From Kalmusia sp. IMI 367209 (lineage: Eukaryota; Ascomycota; Dothideomycetes; Pleosporales; Didymosphaeriaceae): a stretch of 64,000 nucleotides of DNA. Made by a program: the position numbers and the translations under genes. The notes below the pieces were generated by a model. It was not told the origin of the DNA. It searched no databases and was given only the letters and a program-made list of their open reading frames with translations. Where the stretch lies: contig JAPEUQ010000008.1 of the NCBI GenBank assembly GCA_027946365.1, forward strand, positions 558,001 to 622,000, written 5' to 3'. Of this stretch, positions 34,268 through 47,138 are shown piece after piece (position 1 is the first letter of the stretch; each line of letters starts with the position of its first letter).

Positions 34268-37161
34268 ATGATGGCACAAGACACCTTCCCCACTCATGCG
34301 AAACTTCTCACCGCTGAAGAATTTGCAAACTACTTCGAGAATCACGAAATAATTCCAAGTTATGATCCGTCCAAAGAACAGAAACTCTCCCATCCTTTCT
34401 GGACCCTCGATAGCGCGAGCATAGACACCGTGCTTAAAGAGATGTATGCCCAAATAGATGGTTTATTGATTGACGTTCCACAAAATGACCGGGAGCTTCA
34501 TACTCTTCTCAAATCGGTTCACGAAATTGCGCAAATCAAGCCCGGTCCACCAATCAAGATAGGCCTTTTTGGTCCGCAAGGGTGTGGAAAGAGCATGCTA
34601 ATAAACGCCTTGTTTGGCTTCAAGATCTCATGGAGCGCAGCGGATGGCGGAGCCTGCACGAGCGCAGTCATCAAATACGCGCATTATTCTACGAGTAAGA
34701 AATCATCAAATTCCGCCCCATTCTACGCAGAAGTCAAATTCTTGGATGAGGAGAAGATTGAAGAAATGATCCGCGAACACACTCGAAATTACGCCCATTA
34801 CCAGGACCACGATAATGATTCAGACGAAGAGGAACCTCGAGGGACCCAATCTTTCGACCAAGATGAAGCTGACAGACGGCTTGGAGATACGGCGGAAGAT
34901 GTGTTTCGATCTTTGTTTGGCACCAAGGAAGAATTTCTTGCCTGCTGGTCAGCCTCACCCAAGAAAGAGTTCATTCGGATATGCCGACTGAAGTGTCGAG
35001 AAGTAATTCGTAAGCACCGCAAGGGAGACGAGTTCTTCGCCGTCTTCGATGCGCAAACCCCCGACGAGCTCCTTTCATACCTGAGGCCGTTCTTGGCATC
35101 AAATGTGGAAGAGACTGAAGGTCTTTGGCCCTTAGTAGACCATGTCACCGTATTCTTCGACCACGAGCTGCTCAGGCAAGGCGCCATCATAATAGATCTT
35201 CCTGGTATGTTTGATCCAATTTACTTTGGCAATTTGGCGTCTTCTAATATCTTACAGGATCTGGTGATATCAACGTGTCCAGAGCTCGACATGCTGAGGA
35301 GTTGAGAAATACTGTAGACATACTCTTCGTGCTTGCAGATACCCTTCGAATCAAGGATGAACATCAGGTTATCAACACAATGCGAGACTGCATGAAAAGT
35401 CGAGGGACTGATAAAGTCAGGCTAGTCGCTACTAAGATTGACGTAAGTTTCCTTTTCTTCTCTCTAGCAGGATTTCTGCTTAATTGTACAGGCGCTCCTC
35501 GATGATGACTTGGCGTCTTGCTCGGGCGAGCTATACGATCGCATCAGAAAGCTCATTAAGGAGGCTAGAATTGCTGTAACGAAAGCAACGCGACAGAAAG
35601 ACTCGAAGCAGAAGAGTCAGTCCGAAAATTATAAGGTTTATCTGGAGAGGTATCTTCTGGAGCAATTCGCACGCGAACGCAAAACCAGAATCTCACATTA
35701 CTTGTCTGAGAAACTCTATGGTCGGACAGCTATTGATGTTCCTCAAATTTTTCACGTCTCGGCCGCGAACCAATTAGAGTGGTTAGAAGGACCCGACATC
35801 CTCTTCTGCGACCAACCTCCACTGTCTCCCCAACTCACTGGAGTTCCATCCATTCGAAAATACATTTTCAATCTTCTCGCACCGAGGAAATTCAGGGATG
35901 TAGTCGAGCACATCAATATTTTCCTTCCAAGATATATTGGAAAGATTGAGAGGGTTATGGAGCTGTCCGATCGAGACGCAGACTTTGAAACTATCACGAA
36001 AGATCTCATTGGAATGATAGACGGATTGATAAAAGATCTTCTATCTCAAGCTAAGTGCTTATTCCAGAAGATTTTCAAAGATACTTTTGGTAAGGCACGA
36101 CATGATACTACTGTGTACAAACGACAAGTCGATAGCAAATTTCGGAAGGAGTTGCTCCTTCTTCGAGGCCAAATACTCAATATAGTTTTGAAGTACAGAG
36201 GCACGGTACATCCGGGGGCTTCCAAAGCTAAGGGCTTGGAAAAAGGATACCCCTTCAATAAGGAGCTATCCAATATCCTAGACCCCATGTTTCAGAAGTG
36301 GGCTGTTGCCTACGTCGATTGCATGAAGTATATGAAGCCGGCACTCCTTCAGTTTACCGGGTATGTATATCAAAGTCATCAATCATCAATTAGGTATACT
36401 AACATTCTAGATTGATTCATCGAGCCGTGATGCAGACACTGGATAACTCATCGGCTAACATCATGGTCGTTGAGCGTGCGAAGAGGAAGTGGAGTACACA
36501 TCGTAGAATACTACTAGCCAAGATGGAAGAACTCATGGATCAGTTCGAGCGCGACCATGAACGGTCTATGCTTTGGGCCACAATGGAAGACAATCGACAA
36601 AAGTGCTTGGTGGCCACCATAACCGATAGCCACTATGAAAACGTGTTCGCATCCAGCCCGGCTGAAAGACCATCTTCCAAACCGAATAAGAAGAGATATG
36701 TCATGCCGAGGGTTAAATACCAGAGGGAGTTACTCGAAAAACTCTTTCTCGATCCGAGCAACCATTTCGTCGATATTACATTGAAACATTTTCAAGATGA
36801 ATACGGCAGCATTCTCAATCTCCTGCTTGAGAAGCATTTCAATAACATTCGACATGTATTAGAGCAGTATGGTGCAGTCCTTCAAGCCGAGGCTCCAATT
36901 CCCTACAAAGTCGAGAGCAGGGGAATTACCATTCGTGCGGACTTTCAGCGAGATCTTGCAAGCATTGAACAGCACCTGAAGAACCTCAAGGAGTTAGTCC
37001 CTGAAGCATTGTATACAGAAGACGACAATGCGACATCCGTTCTAGATATCGATGAGTCTTCTGAACGCAGTCTCGTAACAATTTACAACAATATTAGCAG
37101 AAAGAGAAAGAACGATGCAGGTGCTCGTAAGGAGAAGATAAAAAGAGAAAAGCTTGGCTGA
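34268..37161 (+). CDS. Dynamin-superfamily large GTPase, SLIP-GC-like
   Basis: Four exons (34268-35204, 35258-35442, 35492-36360, 36411-37161) with GTATGT or GTAAGT donors give 913 aa. The GTPase domain has the P-loop GLFGPQGCGKS near residue 100, a Thr-containing switch region (GACTSAV) and the G3 motif DLPG, split by the first intron. The G4 position reads ATKID. A DHDNDSDEEE acidic insert sits between G2 and G3. The C-terminal half is helical and ends in a basic tail (RKRKNDAGARKEK) that could be a nuclear signal. Proteins of this shape are annotated in fungi as nuclear GTPase SLIP-GC-like; the vertebrate namesake acts in germinal-centre B cells, so that name says little about fungal function. 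GTP-driven oligomerisation is inferred. Confidence 0.85.
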
Positions 37162-39722
37162 TCAAGGAACGTCCTGAAAGGAGATAATACCGATGTATAT
37201 GAGAGCGGGACAGGATGGCAAAATTATTTTTACAAGTCGTTACGGTGTTCATGGATCATTTATCAATATGTATCACCGCGCCAAGGATAAGGCAACCTCA
37301 ACATTCAATAGACGCTCACTTTAGAGTATTGAGGATCGGATCTCTCTCTTCAATTTCTAGCGAATATCTGTTTCTTGAATTCATTTGCACAAATAATCCC
37401 ATAGTCCCAATACTTTGACTTGAATTATTCGTACTATATGTCCACTTTACATTTTACTCGTACTTTTATCCTTTTAAATGTCTGCTATGAAATTGTTATA
37501 GAGATTACTGTTTTATTATGCATGCCGTGGTGACTCGTTGCCCCAGAAATCTCCGCGTACATAATAGAGATTTGCTAACTTGACAGCCATCCTATCATGT
37601 GGTCTGTTGCTGCATAATCCGTCCTGTATTAAATCACTCCCTCGGATATCTGACATGTATACTCGAATTATGCTCACTGCACAATTGTGTTGTTATATAG
37701 CCTGCTTTTGCATCATAAATCCTGGGTTATTACTTGTCTGTAGAGTTTTCTCGTCGAATGATCGACTTAAACAAGATCCTAATGTGCAAAATCCATATAT
37801 AAATAATAATAATTGTGCACCAACATCTGGTTTCATTACACCATAGCTTGCAGTGTTAGATCCTTGTTATTTCAAACATGAGGACCCCGACTGCCACATA
37901 ATAGCAAGCTCTTAAGGGCTAAACCAGCATCACGCATGTTCTGATAGAATACTCTCATTAAACATCAACTTTGGAAAAAACAAATACTCCATATCATCTC
38001 GACGTCCAACAGTTTTCCTCTTCGTTGTTTCCCACTAAAGGGGGTCAACCTCTCCTGGGCCCGGTACAGTTCTGTCTATAAGACTGTTATCTCCATCTGC
38101 TATTCCCACAACCCTCAAAAGTATTTAGTACTATATTCGATTGCACGTGGAAAAAAGCTACACACACCGGCAGCCATTCCATGCCGACTCCGAAACAATT
38201 GGCATCGACCTCCAACCCATACGGAGGTACCTGATTATTGAGATATAATGCTGGAAGTTTGAAGTAATACGAGATCCTCTATTGTAATATTCAGCAGCCA
38301 TAGCTTTTCAAGTTGCCGCCCCGTTCTAAATCCTCGACGGCCCCGACTCATGATCAATAGCTCCTAAGTCACGTTCCGCAGATTTCAGCGATGCTTCTCT
38401 TTTGTCAGGTGTGGAGGTGATAGGCAACCACCACAGTATATCTGGGTGGGGTTTCACCATTGCGAGTGATTGGGCAGCTACAGCTAGGCAATGCAGTCTC
38501 GCAAATCAAGGCCGACTTTTCTCGATTAACCTTTCGTCAATTTTAGGACTATTTAATCATTGCAGTATACGGTAAGGGATATTTCTCCTCCAGCAGACTC
38601 TATAGAAATTGTTTTCGCAAAGATAATGCAGCGATTCAAATATTTCACGAGGACGAGTGTAACAAGACCACCGACCAGCTATAGATAGACGTTGGTGGAC
38701 CTGCGGCTTGCAAAGGTTGGAGGCCTTGGCTCTCTTCGAAAGCGTGAGGGATGATGTCATGTTACATTGTTTAATATCTCCGAGATTGAGTTGGTACCGA
38801 TTATAATCCTTACCGGCTCCTCAATGCTCTCGGAATCTTGGTAATAAAGTGACCTTTCTAGCGAGCAAATCATCTTGGCTTCTTTGCGCTTTAACTGCTT
38901 TGACGGAAGCACTGGTACTCTTGGTAAGAGCTACCAAAGGACAGATTCGTGGAACTACAAATTTCTCTGTTGTAGCTCTTTCTTCCAGACCATGTATCAA
39001 ATTCCTCGCAGTCTGGGCAGACACCGCAGAAAGGCGGCCGGAGCGTATGTCGATGCGCGCGCAGACGCACCATGTGAAGATCAAATCCTAAAGCGACCAC
39101 CCCTCCAGATCTCGTGCCCCATAGGAATGTTAATTTGATAATCGAATTTAGAAGATTGGCTGACTAGATCTGGGGTATCCCAAACTTTAGCTCTCCTGTG
39201 CGGGGAACCTGGGGATCGTCGGCAGATCACCTCAAACATCACAGACATCAACCGTAAATGGATAATTGCTACTTTCTGATCCGCGAACCATACTTCTGCA
39301 TCGTTACTGCCTCCGAAATGAGTTTGCCGAGGTGTCTAAAAAGGCAGGTCAAAGCCCAACGGCTTATTCGAACACAGCAGTAGCCTCCATCTTAATCCAA
39401 TACGTGCCGAGGTCTCCCTTTGTCATCTATAAGCCTGTCTGGCCTCGTGTTCTACGGAAGGTTTCTCATCCGGTGCGGTGCGACTAAAGGCGTCGATGGG
39501 GAGAAGCTGACGACCAATGCGAACGAACAGTAACTCCACAGTGCCTCGGTATGACGATAGAGAGGTACACATCATGGCATTGGCGACACCAGTCATACTT
39601 CTATATAGCTATACAATAGGATTTAAGGCATGTTCACACTGGCGTTGAGTTGCTGAGAACAAATCATCTCTCTTTTTACACATTGTTGGACTGAGACTTT
39701 CCCAGTTTCGAGCTCAATCAAG
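37162..39722. other. Long intergenic stretch, no gene recognised
   Basis: About 2.6 kb between two plus-strand genes, AT-rich to about 38,000 and more balanced after. I examined frames on both strands near 38,850-39,140, where overlapping frames of 67-87 codons occur, and found no known motif. A decayed gene or noncoding transcript cannot be excluded. Confidence 0.4.
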
Positions 39723-41143
39723 ATGCTCTACTACACCACGTTTCTATCGCTCCTTGGGGCTTCAACCGCTTTTCCTTGGGTGGCTGACATGCCCGGCGTA
39801 GACTCATCGTTGCTCCGTGCCCACAAAAACCGACCACGGCAGCAACCAAGCCCACGCGATTGTCCATTCAATCCAGATCATAAGAACGCTGCCCCCATCA
39901 CTGATGAGTATCCTTATAACGGAGCAAAGAACGGGGTTGCTGGGAAAGGTGTTGGTGGATACCAAGTGCCTGATCCCGGTGACACTGCTCATGCGTTCGA
40001 GGAACCGGGTCCAAACGACATAAGAGGGCCATGTCCTGGTCTGAACACTGCTGCGAACCATCATGTAAGTTGACGTCACGTTCAGTACTTCTTCGTGCTG
40101 ATTATAGATATAGTTTTTGGCGCATGATGGTATCACAACTTTCAACGAGCTTGTTGATGCTCAGCAAAACATTTATAACGTTGGTTACGACCTGGCAGTC
40201 CTTCTTGCAGCGCTGGGCTTGACCTTGACCGATGGTAACACTTTACTTATCGTGTTGTGCCTCCTGTTGCTAACCTAATGTCAGGCGACATTGTCACCGA
40301 GAAGCTTTCGATAGGCTGCGATGCCACAAGCAGGACCTCCTTCAACCCAGTGCTTACCGGCAGTGAGCCTGGCCTGAACGGTCATAACAAGTTTGAGGCC
40401 GACACCTCGCTAACTCGCAATGACTATGTAAGGCCCTGCCTTGGATATAGAGTCAATTTCTAACCAATACTGACATTATATAGTTCACCGCCGATGGTGA
40501 CAACTACTCAATGAATGGTACACTCTTTGGTATGATGCAAGACACATGCAAGGGCAACTTCAACCTCGAGAACCTCGCTCTGTACCGCTACCAGCGCTAC
40601 GAACAGTCCATCGCAGAGAACCCAAACTTCTACTTCGGGCCCTTCTCCCTGCTCCTCTATGGTGCCGCATCCTTCTTATACGAATTGATGCCCAACGGGA
40701 ATCACAACTACGCGCCAGACCTGGAGACCATCTCCAGCTTCTTCGGCGCCGAACAAGGCGACGACGGCTCCTGGCACTTCAACAACAAGGAGAAGATCCC
40801 GGATAATTGGACGAACCGCAAGACGCCCTATACTATTCTCGATGTGGGAAACCAGATATTCGAAATGTACGCCTTGCATCCGGCTCTCTTTGGCGGCAAC
40901 ACAGCCGACGGCTCGTTCGATACTATCAACTGGAGCGCCATCCAGGACGGTAAGCTCGATCTCAATCTCAACGCCACGGTAACGGCTTGCTTGCTCTATC
41001 AACTAGCGACCGAGAGAGTGCCCGGGTCTTTGAATGGGATCTTGACGCCAACGGTCGAAGCTCTAGCCTTTATTGCTTCCAAGGTGTCACCTTCGTTTGA
41101 GAATCTGGGATGCCCAGGCCCTTTGACGCGACGTAGAGGATAA
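39723..41143 (+). CDS. Secreted haem-thiolate peroxidase (unspecific peroxygenase/chloroperoxidase family)
   Basis: Four exons (39723-40064, 40114-40234, 40285-40427, 40484-41143) give 421 aa. A signal peptide (MLYYTTFLSLLGASTAFP) starts it. The haem-ligand motif RGPCPGLNTAANHHFL contains the axial Cys, and EADTSLTRNDYF matches the E-x-D-x-S-x-x-R motif with the acid-base Glu. The 421-aa length places it with the long peroxygenase class. Asn sequons such as NGT and NAT suggest glycosylation. Enzymes of this type use hydrogen peroxide to insert oxygen into aliphatic and aromatic compounds outside the cell. All key residues are present. Introns are short (48-57 nt) and positioned within the conserved haem region. 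Confidence 0.93.
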
Positions 41144-41860
41144 GAGATTGCACGCCTAGCTCACCGCTTGAGCAGTCTCTGCGCTTAATACACGAGGCTT
41201 TGTGGGCTTGAAGCTGTACTTCTTTGCACATACTCTTGGCTTTAGCTTCTTTGTCCCTGAATTTGAGCTCGGTTTTGCGACTACATGTTGGCTTACTTCT
41301 CGATAAAAACACGACTGAAGATTGTGAGCTGCTAAATTCTTCAGCTTTGGAGATTTTTTCATGAGTTTATGAGTACATAGTAGAATAGGCGCTAAAAACA
41401 TAGTTGACAATAGTTATTGACTATGAATTATAACTATCGAATACAGTATCAAGACGTAATTATAGTTCAAGTAGGGCTTAGTAAAAGTGGGTACCCTTAC
41501 TACGATTAGCACTTCACTTGTCCCCTACGTTAGCGAGAAGAGGAACTCGGTTTACTTTACACGCATAAGAGAGATAGAAATAGTCTACTTCTATTTTATT
41601 AATAATACTGTAATATAATATGCTATATCTACCATTTAGATGGGGTCTTCACAGCACTGTGGAGTGTTTGTAAACCCTTCTGAGCAGGATCATGCAGGAT
41701 TATATTCAGATGTTCGGCAAGCCGAATTAAAATGAATCCCTTGAGTGTCAGGAATATAAATTTGAAATCCGAGTATCAAGACATACCAAACATCTACAAT
41801 AACATTACTATACCCGCTCCTCTCACAGAACACAAAATCGCACCTCAACACCCCCAACCC
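41144..41860. other. Intergenic between convergent genes
   Basis: AT-rich 717 bp between the 3' ends of the peroxidase and the DUF4336 gene, including a very AT-rich core near 41,590-41,640. No gene recognised. Confidence 0.5.
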
Positions 41861-42768
41861 TCAAGGCGACTTCTTCGCCAACTCCAAATGCCACTCCATG
41901 ACGCTCTGGAAGATTCCCTTCCCACCCGTCTCAATCACATCCCCATGACACGGCACAATCCTCTCAAAATCCCACTTGTTTATCCTCTCCACACTCTTTG
42001 CAAACCCCAACCGATCTCCCGAGCTGATTCCATACCAGATCGCCCTCTTCTGGCCCTTCCCGTGCACACTCGTCAACGCCCCAAACAACTTGGTCAATAT
42101 GCCGCTCGTCGCGCTCTCCCCGGTCTTGCTGAACTGCTCGGTGGACGGGTAGTTGAAGAGCAGGTCGGCTTCTATGAGGGTGCGCGTGGGCTTGTGGTGG
42201 AACACGATCTCCTTGTTCTGGTGCGCGGGGACGTACTCGTAGTCGAATTCGCGGTCGAAGTCGGCATCGATGGAGGTCACGGGCTTGTCTTTGGAGAAGA
42301 CGTGTGCGAAGGGGACGGCTTCGTTGTTTTGGGAGGCGCGCTTTTCGGCAAGGCCTTCGGGGCCGAGGACGATGGCGTTGGGGTAGGCGGCGTGCCAGGG
42401 GCCGAGGAAGATGTGGTGCTTTGTACCGGGTTAGCCAGGCTTAGAAGAGGATATGGGAAGGCAGTCGTACCTCAAAGTCAAGCGCTGTGATGTATTTGAC
42501 TTCGCCTAGTTCCGCGACTTTCTGCTTGACATCGTCCGTGAGGGCGACGGGGGAGAAGACGGCAAGAGTACCGTTTTGGAGGCGAACTGTATTCGATTAG
42601 CTGAGGACAGCTGCGCGATGCAAAGTTCGTACCGATGGTGCCTCGCCCGCCGATTTTTATCCTTCCGAAGCGTAGGAAGGGAACGGACAGAGTGGTTATG
42701 GTTCGCGGCACGATGTCGCGGATGACCATTACCTTCTCGGGATTCGAGGGAATCAGTTTTGAAGACAT
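41861..42768 (-). CDS. DUF4336 metallo-beta-lactamase-like protein
   Basis: Three exons (42768-42633, 42586-42471, 42418-41861) with GTACGA donors give 269 aa. Landmarks are IRDIVPRTITTLSVPFLRFGRIKIGGRGTI split in the gene by intron 1, LAVFSPVALTDDVKQ, an EHHIFL stretch, TLIEADLLFNYP and late FERIVPCHGDVIE. These match the DUF4336 family, which has the metallo-hydrolase fold: EHH and the late CHGD His are probable metal ligands, although the canonical HxHxDH motif is reduced. Its substrate is unknown. It is single-copy and cytosolic by sequence (no signal peptide). Confidence 0.87.
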
Positions 42769-43494
42769 ATTGTTTGCGCTAAGAAGAGGAGGAAAAGGAG
42801 AGAATATCAGCTGTTTGTAGCTCTTGGGCAGACGTCAAGCTCAGAAGATAGGACCCTGAAGTCGCAAGACAATGACGCAATATAAATGCGTTGGTAGAAC
42901 AACGAAGTTTGGCTGTTAGCAGCTGGACATCGTTAGTAGGATATATAAATGCACTGGCGGTCGCAGCGGCGTGATTTGATATCTATCTAACACTCGTGGC
43001 CCGGTCAGTTGCCGGGTCGAGCTCCTGGGTTTGTGTTGCGCAAGAAGACATGCGCCCACCCACGGACCGAGGCGGCCCCATTGGACGCGCGCTGCGTTGT
43101 CAGCAAGCAGGGCTGGCCATCGTCATCGCCCGGACCGTTGGAATTTCAAATTGCATGAGTTCGTCCGAATTTAGTGTCAAGTCCCACAGCAAAATGGTAT
43201 TAAGTATTCATATTGCGTATCGGCGGTGCCGACATGCCTTTGCATACTGATGCTTGAATGACTTCGGCCGAGCTCGGCATGCTATCGCTCGACTATGACC
43301 TTCTGCTCTGAGAGCATTCGGATCTCCGTGTTTTGATCCTTACCCGAAGAGGGTATCATATCTTGTTCTGAGCTTTGCGACCGGATATCGCATCGGCGCC
43401 GTCTTTTCCAGCACAGCCTCAATGCCGTGCCGACCAAATGCTGTTCGTCCACCAAAACTTTCATGGGCTTCAAAAAGCTGCCATTTGAAATACT
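42769..43494. other. Intergenic, no gene recognised
   Basis: A 726-bp stretch between two minus-strand genes, including the DUF4336 promoter. No further signal seen. Confidence 0.5.
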
Positions 43495-44502
43495 TCATCC
43501 CACAGGCCTGTCGAACGGCCTGTCATTCTCAGCACTAAGCTCTGCCATCAATCCTCCAGCATTCCTTCTCTTAACATCCTCTTCGAGCCGTGTTTGAATG
43601 AGCTTGCTCATCTCCTTGACCTTCTGAAGTGCCACGTTCGTGCAGTTGAACAACGCATATGGCTCAACGGTGGCGCCCCCGTATTTCGCAATCTGGCACA
43701 CTTCTCCATGTCGGTTCATCGTAATAATAACTTCTCCATCCCGCACCTGCTCTTCGGCCAGGTTCGCGTCGACTAGGAATATCTCGCCCTCCTCGAAATA
43801 GGAGAAGGTTACGCACAGCGGTTGGTGCAGAATCGAGAGAGGTATGGGGTCACGCTCGCGCGCGCTGAGGATAGTTGCTTTCTCGCCTTCGACTATGACG
43901 TCCGGCCTTCGGAAGTGTTGAAGTGCAGCCATGACCGCGATGCAGGATGCATCGATGAGACCGCCGTCGTGGTCGATAATATGGACGTCGGCGCGAAGAG
44001 CGAAGCATTTGAGGCCTGCGATGATGCATAGCGACTCTGTATCAAGCGCGTTGGAACGACGGATTGCTTTCTCGAGTATTCGCGAGAGGATTACTTCTGC
44101 GTCCGTAGGCCTGAAAGTTCGTCAGCTACGGCTACAGTAAAGCTCAGTGCAAATTCTCGGTAGACTTACCGACCGACTTCGAAGGCTGGCGAAGCCATCG
44201 GAGAGAACTCTGTTATGATCTGGAAGACGCCATCGAACTTGCGCTCAGGGAGGGGGGTTGTCACGTCCACTGATATTCGGGCGATTACCCTGCAATTATC
44301 AGATATGAATTGAAAAAATATATAATTCCGATACACACCTCGTCTTACCCAGCTGCACATCTGCTACGCCGAACTCATCTCCAAATGTTAGCTCCAGCGG
44401 GCGGGATGCGTCGAAAGCTCGTCCGTCCAGGCGGAGCTTCTCTTTCAAGGCCTCTTGTATGAATGCGCGCTCATTGACCGATATCTGTGCTTCGTGAGGC
44501 AT
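43495..44502 (-). CDS. RRP45: Exosome subunit Rrp45 (RNase PH-like)
   Basis: Three exons (44502-44339, 44289-44170, 44110-43495) give 299 aa. The start MPHEAQISVNERAFIQEALKEKLRLDGR, then LELTFGDEFGVADVQLGKTRV and the late VDANLAEEQVRDGEVIITMN are typical of Rrp45 (PM/Scl-75). It is one of six RNase PH-like subunits of the exosome ring, which guides RNA to Rrp44 and Rrp6 for 3'-to-5' decay and processing in nucleus and cytoplasm. The subunit is catalytically inactive in eukaryotes. It shares a 234-bp divergent promoter with the Cwc15 gene. Confidence 0.93.
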
Positions 44503-44736
44503 GTTTGCCTCTCATCAAGTAGTTGCGTCGCGAAGTTGTCAGAGAGCTTGTCATTCTCGAAAATGATGGCGGGGTCGGAGAATACATTCACCGGCGGTCT
44601 TGGCACCGCGATTTCACGATCTTAGCTTGGGCCTGACCTTTGCTCTACATACGCGCTCATCTACCCCCATCCACGCGAGAGACTCCCGAAATCTATTCCT
44701 TGCGACTTCACTCCCTGCGACAAATAGATCTCCACC
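44503..44736. promoter_or_regulatory. Divergent promoter of RRP45 and CWC15
   Basis: Only 234 bp lie between the two start codons. Both products act in RNA processing, so joint regulation is plausible, although head-to-head housekeeping genes are common in fungi. Confidence 0.6.
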
Positions 44737-45599
44737 ATGACGACCGCACATCGACCCACGTTCGATCCCGCACGCGGCAAAGAAGCGGCGCGCGGAGTTG
44801 CATACCATCAGCGACTCCTTCCAGCCCACACCTTCCTCAAACACAGGCAGCCAGGACAGGGCGGTGAAGCAGAGTCAACGAAACGCGATCTTCGCGCAGA
44901 GCTTTTGGAGGCCGAAGCGCGTCACTTTGCGAAGAAGAACGGAACCTACGTCGAAGAAGAAGCTGCGACGGATGCTAGCTCTGCCCCCAAACGACCACTC
45001 GACGCAATCGAAGCAGGAAATGGAGAGGATGAAGATGAAGCGGACCAGAAGCGGCGGCGGATAGAAATGCTAGAAAAGTACAGGGATGTAGACGCGGACG
45101 ACAGCGATGAGAGTAGTGAAAGCAGTGATGACGAGTATGTCGCAATCCCCCCTATACCAAGTTGGAAGACTAATAATTCATAGTGACGATGAGGAGGACG
45201 AAACAGCGGCGCTCCAGCGCGAACTAGAGAAGATCAAGAAAGAAAGGGCGGAAGCAAAAGCCAAAGAGGTACGGACAATCTATCACTGAACCAGATTGTA
45301 TGCTAACAACCTGCAGGAAGCTGCACGTGCAGCTGAAGAAGAAGAACAGCGCGAAATCGATGTCGCCCGCGGCAATCCGCTTCTCAACGGGCGCGACTTT
45401 ACCATGAAACGCCGTTGGGACGACGACGTCGTATTCAAGAACCAGGCGCGAGGCACCGAGGACAAGAACAAGAAGAAAGAATTCATCAACGACATGTTGC
45501 GGTCAGACTTCCATAAAAAGTTCATGGTGAGCATTTGCATTGTTCGTTCCACGCCGACTAATCACTGACGAGTCGCATTAGTCTAAGTACGTCCGCTGA
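44737..45599 (+). CDS. CWC15: Pre-mRNA-splicing factor Cwc15
   Basis: Four exons (44737-45134, 45184-45268, 45317-45526, 45582-45599) give 236 aa. The last exon codes only SKYVR. The N-terminus [16 protein letters not shown] and C-terminus [15 protein letters not shown]...[18 protein letters not shown] are the two diagnostic blocks of the family. A charged Asp/Ser-rich middle and a coiled coil ([19 protein letters not shown]) lie between. Cwc15 belongs to the Prp19/CDC5 complex and contacts the spliceosome's catalytic RNA core. Intron positions in the acidic stretch and near the stop codon are supported by phase at each junction. Confidence 0.93.
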
Positions 45600-46351
45600 G
45601 GCCAACGGCTAGGGATTTTTCTATACTTTGCTTGCATTATTGGCGTAGGTGGAGCCTTGGCGTACAGTTGGCTGGCATGCTCACGTGCGTGCGTGGCGCG
45701 TGACGCGTGGGATACCCCAGATATTCATGGGTTCGTGGGGTTGTGTTGGTTGCGTCACACAGACCCTTATCAGCGATCGTCAGCACGCTGCCCGTTTAGG
45801 AGCGTTGCTATCTTTTGTCTAGACCACCACTCAGCAATGGCTGCGATACTCGATCGCGATGAAGTAATTGCAAGACTTCCAAACATGCCTCTCTTGTGCA
45901 CGATCGCATAACCCATAAAGGATTCTCCAATACTCAGCACGACGTCCAGAGAATTCCATCGTGCACTTCACTTTCCCTCAAAATAGATAAGCATTACTGC
46001 AAAGCTTCACTCCGCCAATCCTGCCCCACGGCCCCCGCGTCCGATCTCCAGACTCACAGCCCTGCGCTTAGCTTTCCTTGGCCCCGTAGTCCAGGCGACT
46101 ACAGTGAACAGATCAGCGCGGGAGCTTACTCGTCTCAAGCCTGTGACGCCATACTCACTTCCCTCCGCACTGCACATTAGATAGATATATAGTAACATGC
46201 AGCATCTGTTCACTCAGTCCCGTTCACTACTCACCACATTGTACTACATTGTACTGCGTACACTACTGACATTCAGCTTACACTTTACATACCGAGCTCA
46301 CTCTTGTCCAACCACTTTGAACACAGACTAGGTAGACAAGACCAGGACACA
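45600..46351. other. Intergenic, no gene recognised
   Basis: About 750 bp holding the promoter and probable 5' leader of the Gly-rich gene. No other feature seen. Confidence 0.5.
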
Positions 46352-47138
46352 ATGGCAGGCTACGGCAACCGCAACGCGCCCGAACTCTCGCCCGAGGAGC
46401 TCGAGCCTCAGCACTCGGAGACGCGGTTCGGACGCGACGACTCGCATGCGTACTCGGGCGGGCACGAGACGTATGGGAGCGGAGCGACAGGCGGAGCGGG
46501 ATTCGGTGAACAAGACCCCTTTCCTTCTCCACCATGATACACACCCTTTACGATCTAATCCTTCCTGTTCCTCTTGAACCTTCTTTCCCCCTCCGCATCT
46601 TATCTTTTCCTCCGTGCATCCTGTCCCATTTCCATCCTCGTACAACCGCAAGGACTCAGCAACGCGGTAGTGCAAGAGTATACCGTCCACTGACATGAGC
46701 GCAAAGGCAACAAATCCGCGCCCGACCCGGACCACCGAGCCGACAATTCAGACCTGCGCTTCGGCTCGCACCAGGACACGGCGCCGTACAGCGGGGCCAC
46801 GCGGCACGGTAGCGGCAGCACGGGGGGCGCCGGGTACGGCAACAAGACGGGGAGTTTCAGCGAGTCGCACGGTGCGTTGTTTCTCAAATCCCCAAATCCC
46901 CCCTTATCCTCTGTTGGAAGTCTCGCGCGAGCGTGGCTGATGCGTGTTCTCCGTGGGAGCATGCGAGGAAGGGGTTGAGAAGACGGGTACTGATTCAGTG
47001 TGTGTAGATTCCACGGTGGGCAAGATCATGGAGAAGGTGGGGCACGTGGTGAAGAATGAGGGGCTGGTGGAGAAGGGGCATGCGAAGTGGGTGGGGGCGG
47101 GGTTGGGCAAGGAGGATGGAGAATTGGAGGAAGTTTGA
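46352..47138 (+). CDS. Small Gly-rich, charged protein, possibly stress-related
   Basis: Three exons (46352-46505, 46707-46871, 47008-47138) with GTGAAC and GTGCGT donors give 149 aa. The N-terminus MAGYGNRNAPELSPEELEP and the middle are rich in Gly, Ser, Thr, His and Asp (YGSGATGGAGFG, GSGSTGGAGYGNKTGSF) and look unstructured. The C-terminus has the helical STVGKIMEKVGHVVKNEGLVEKGHAKW block, common to small fungal proteins thought to be stress-induced or LEA/CsbD-like. There is no signal peptide. Family membership is from memory of composition and the KIMEK block, so function remains open. Confidence 0.65.

Noticed and set aside
34250..34453. Minus-strand frame over the GTPase start
   Set aside because: Opposite the GTPase exon 1, which has clear GTP-binding motifs.
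38821..39138. Cluster of overlapping frames of 67-87 codons on both strands
   Set aside because: No motif, signal peptide or splice-consistent extension was found; coding status unsupported.
41732..42490. 252-codon plus-strand frame
   Set aside because: Antisense of the DUF4336 gene; its composition is a shadow of that coding strand.
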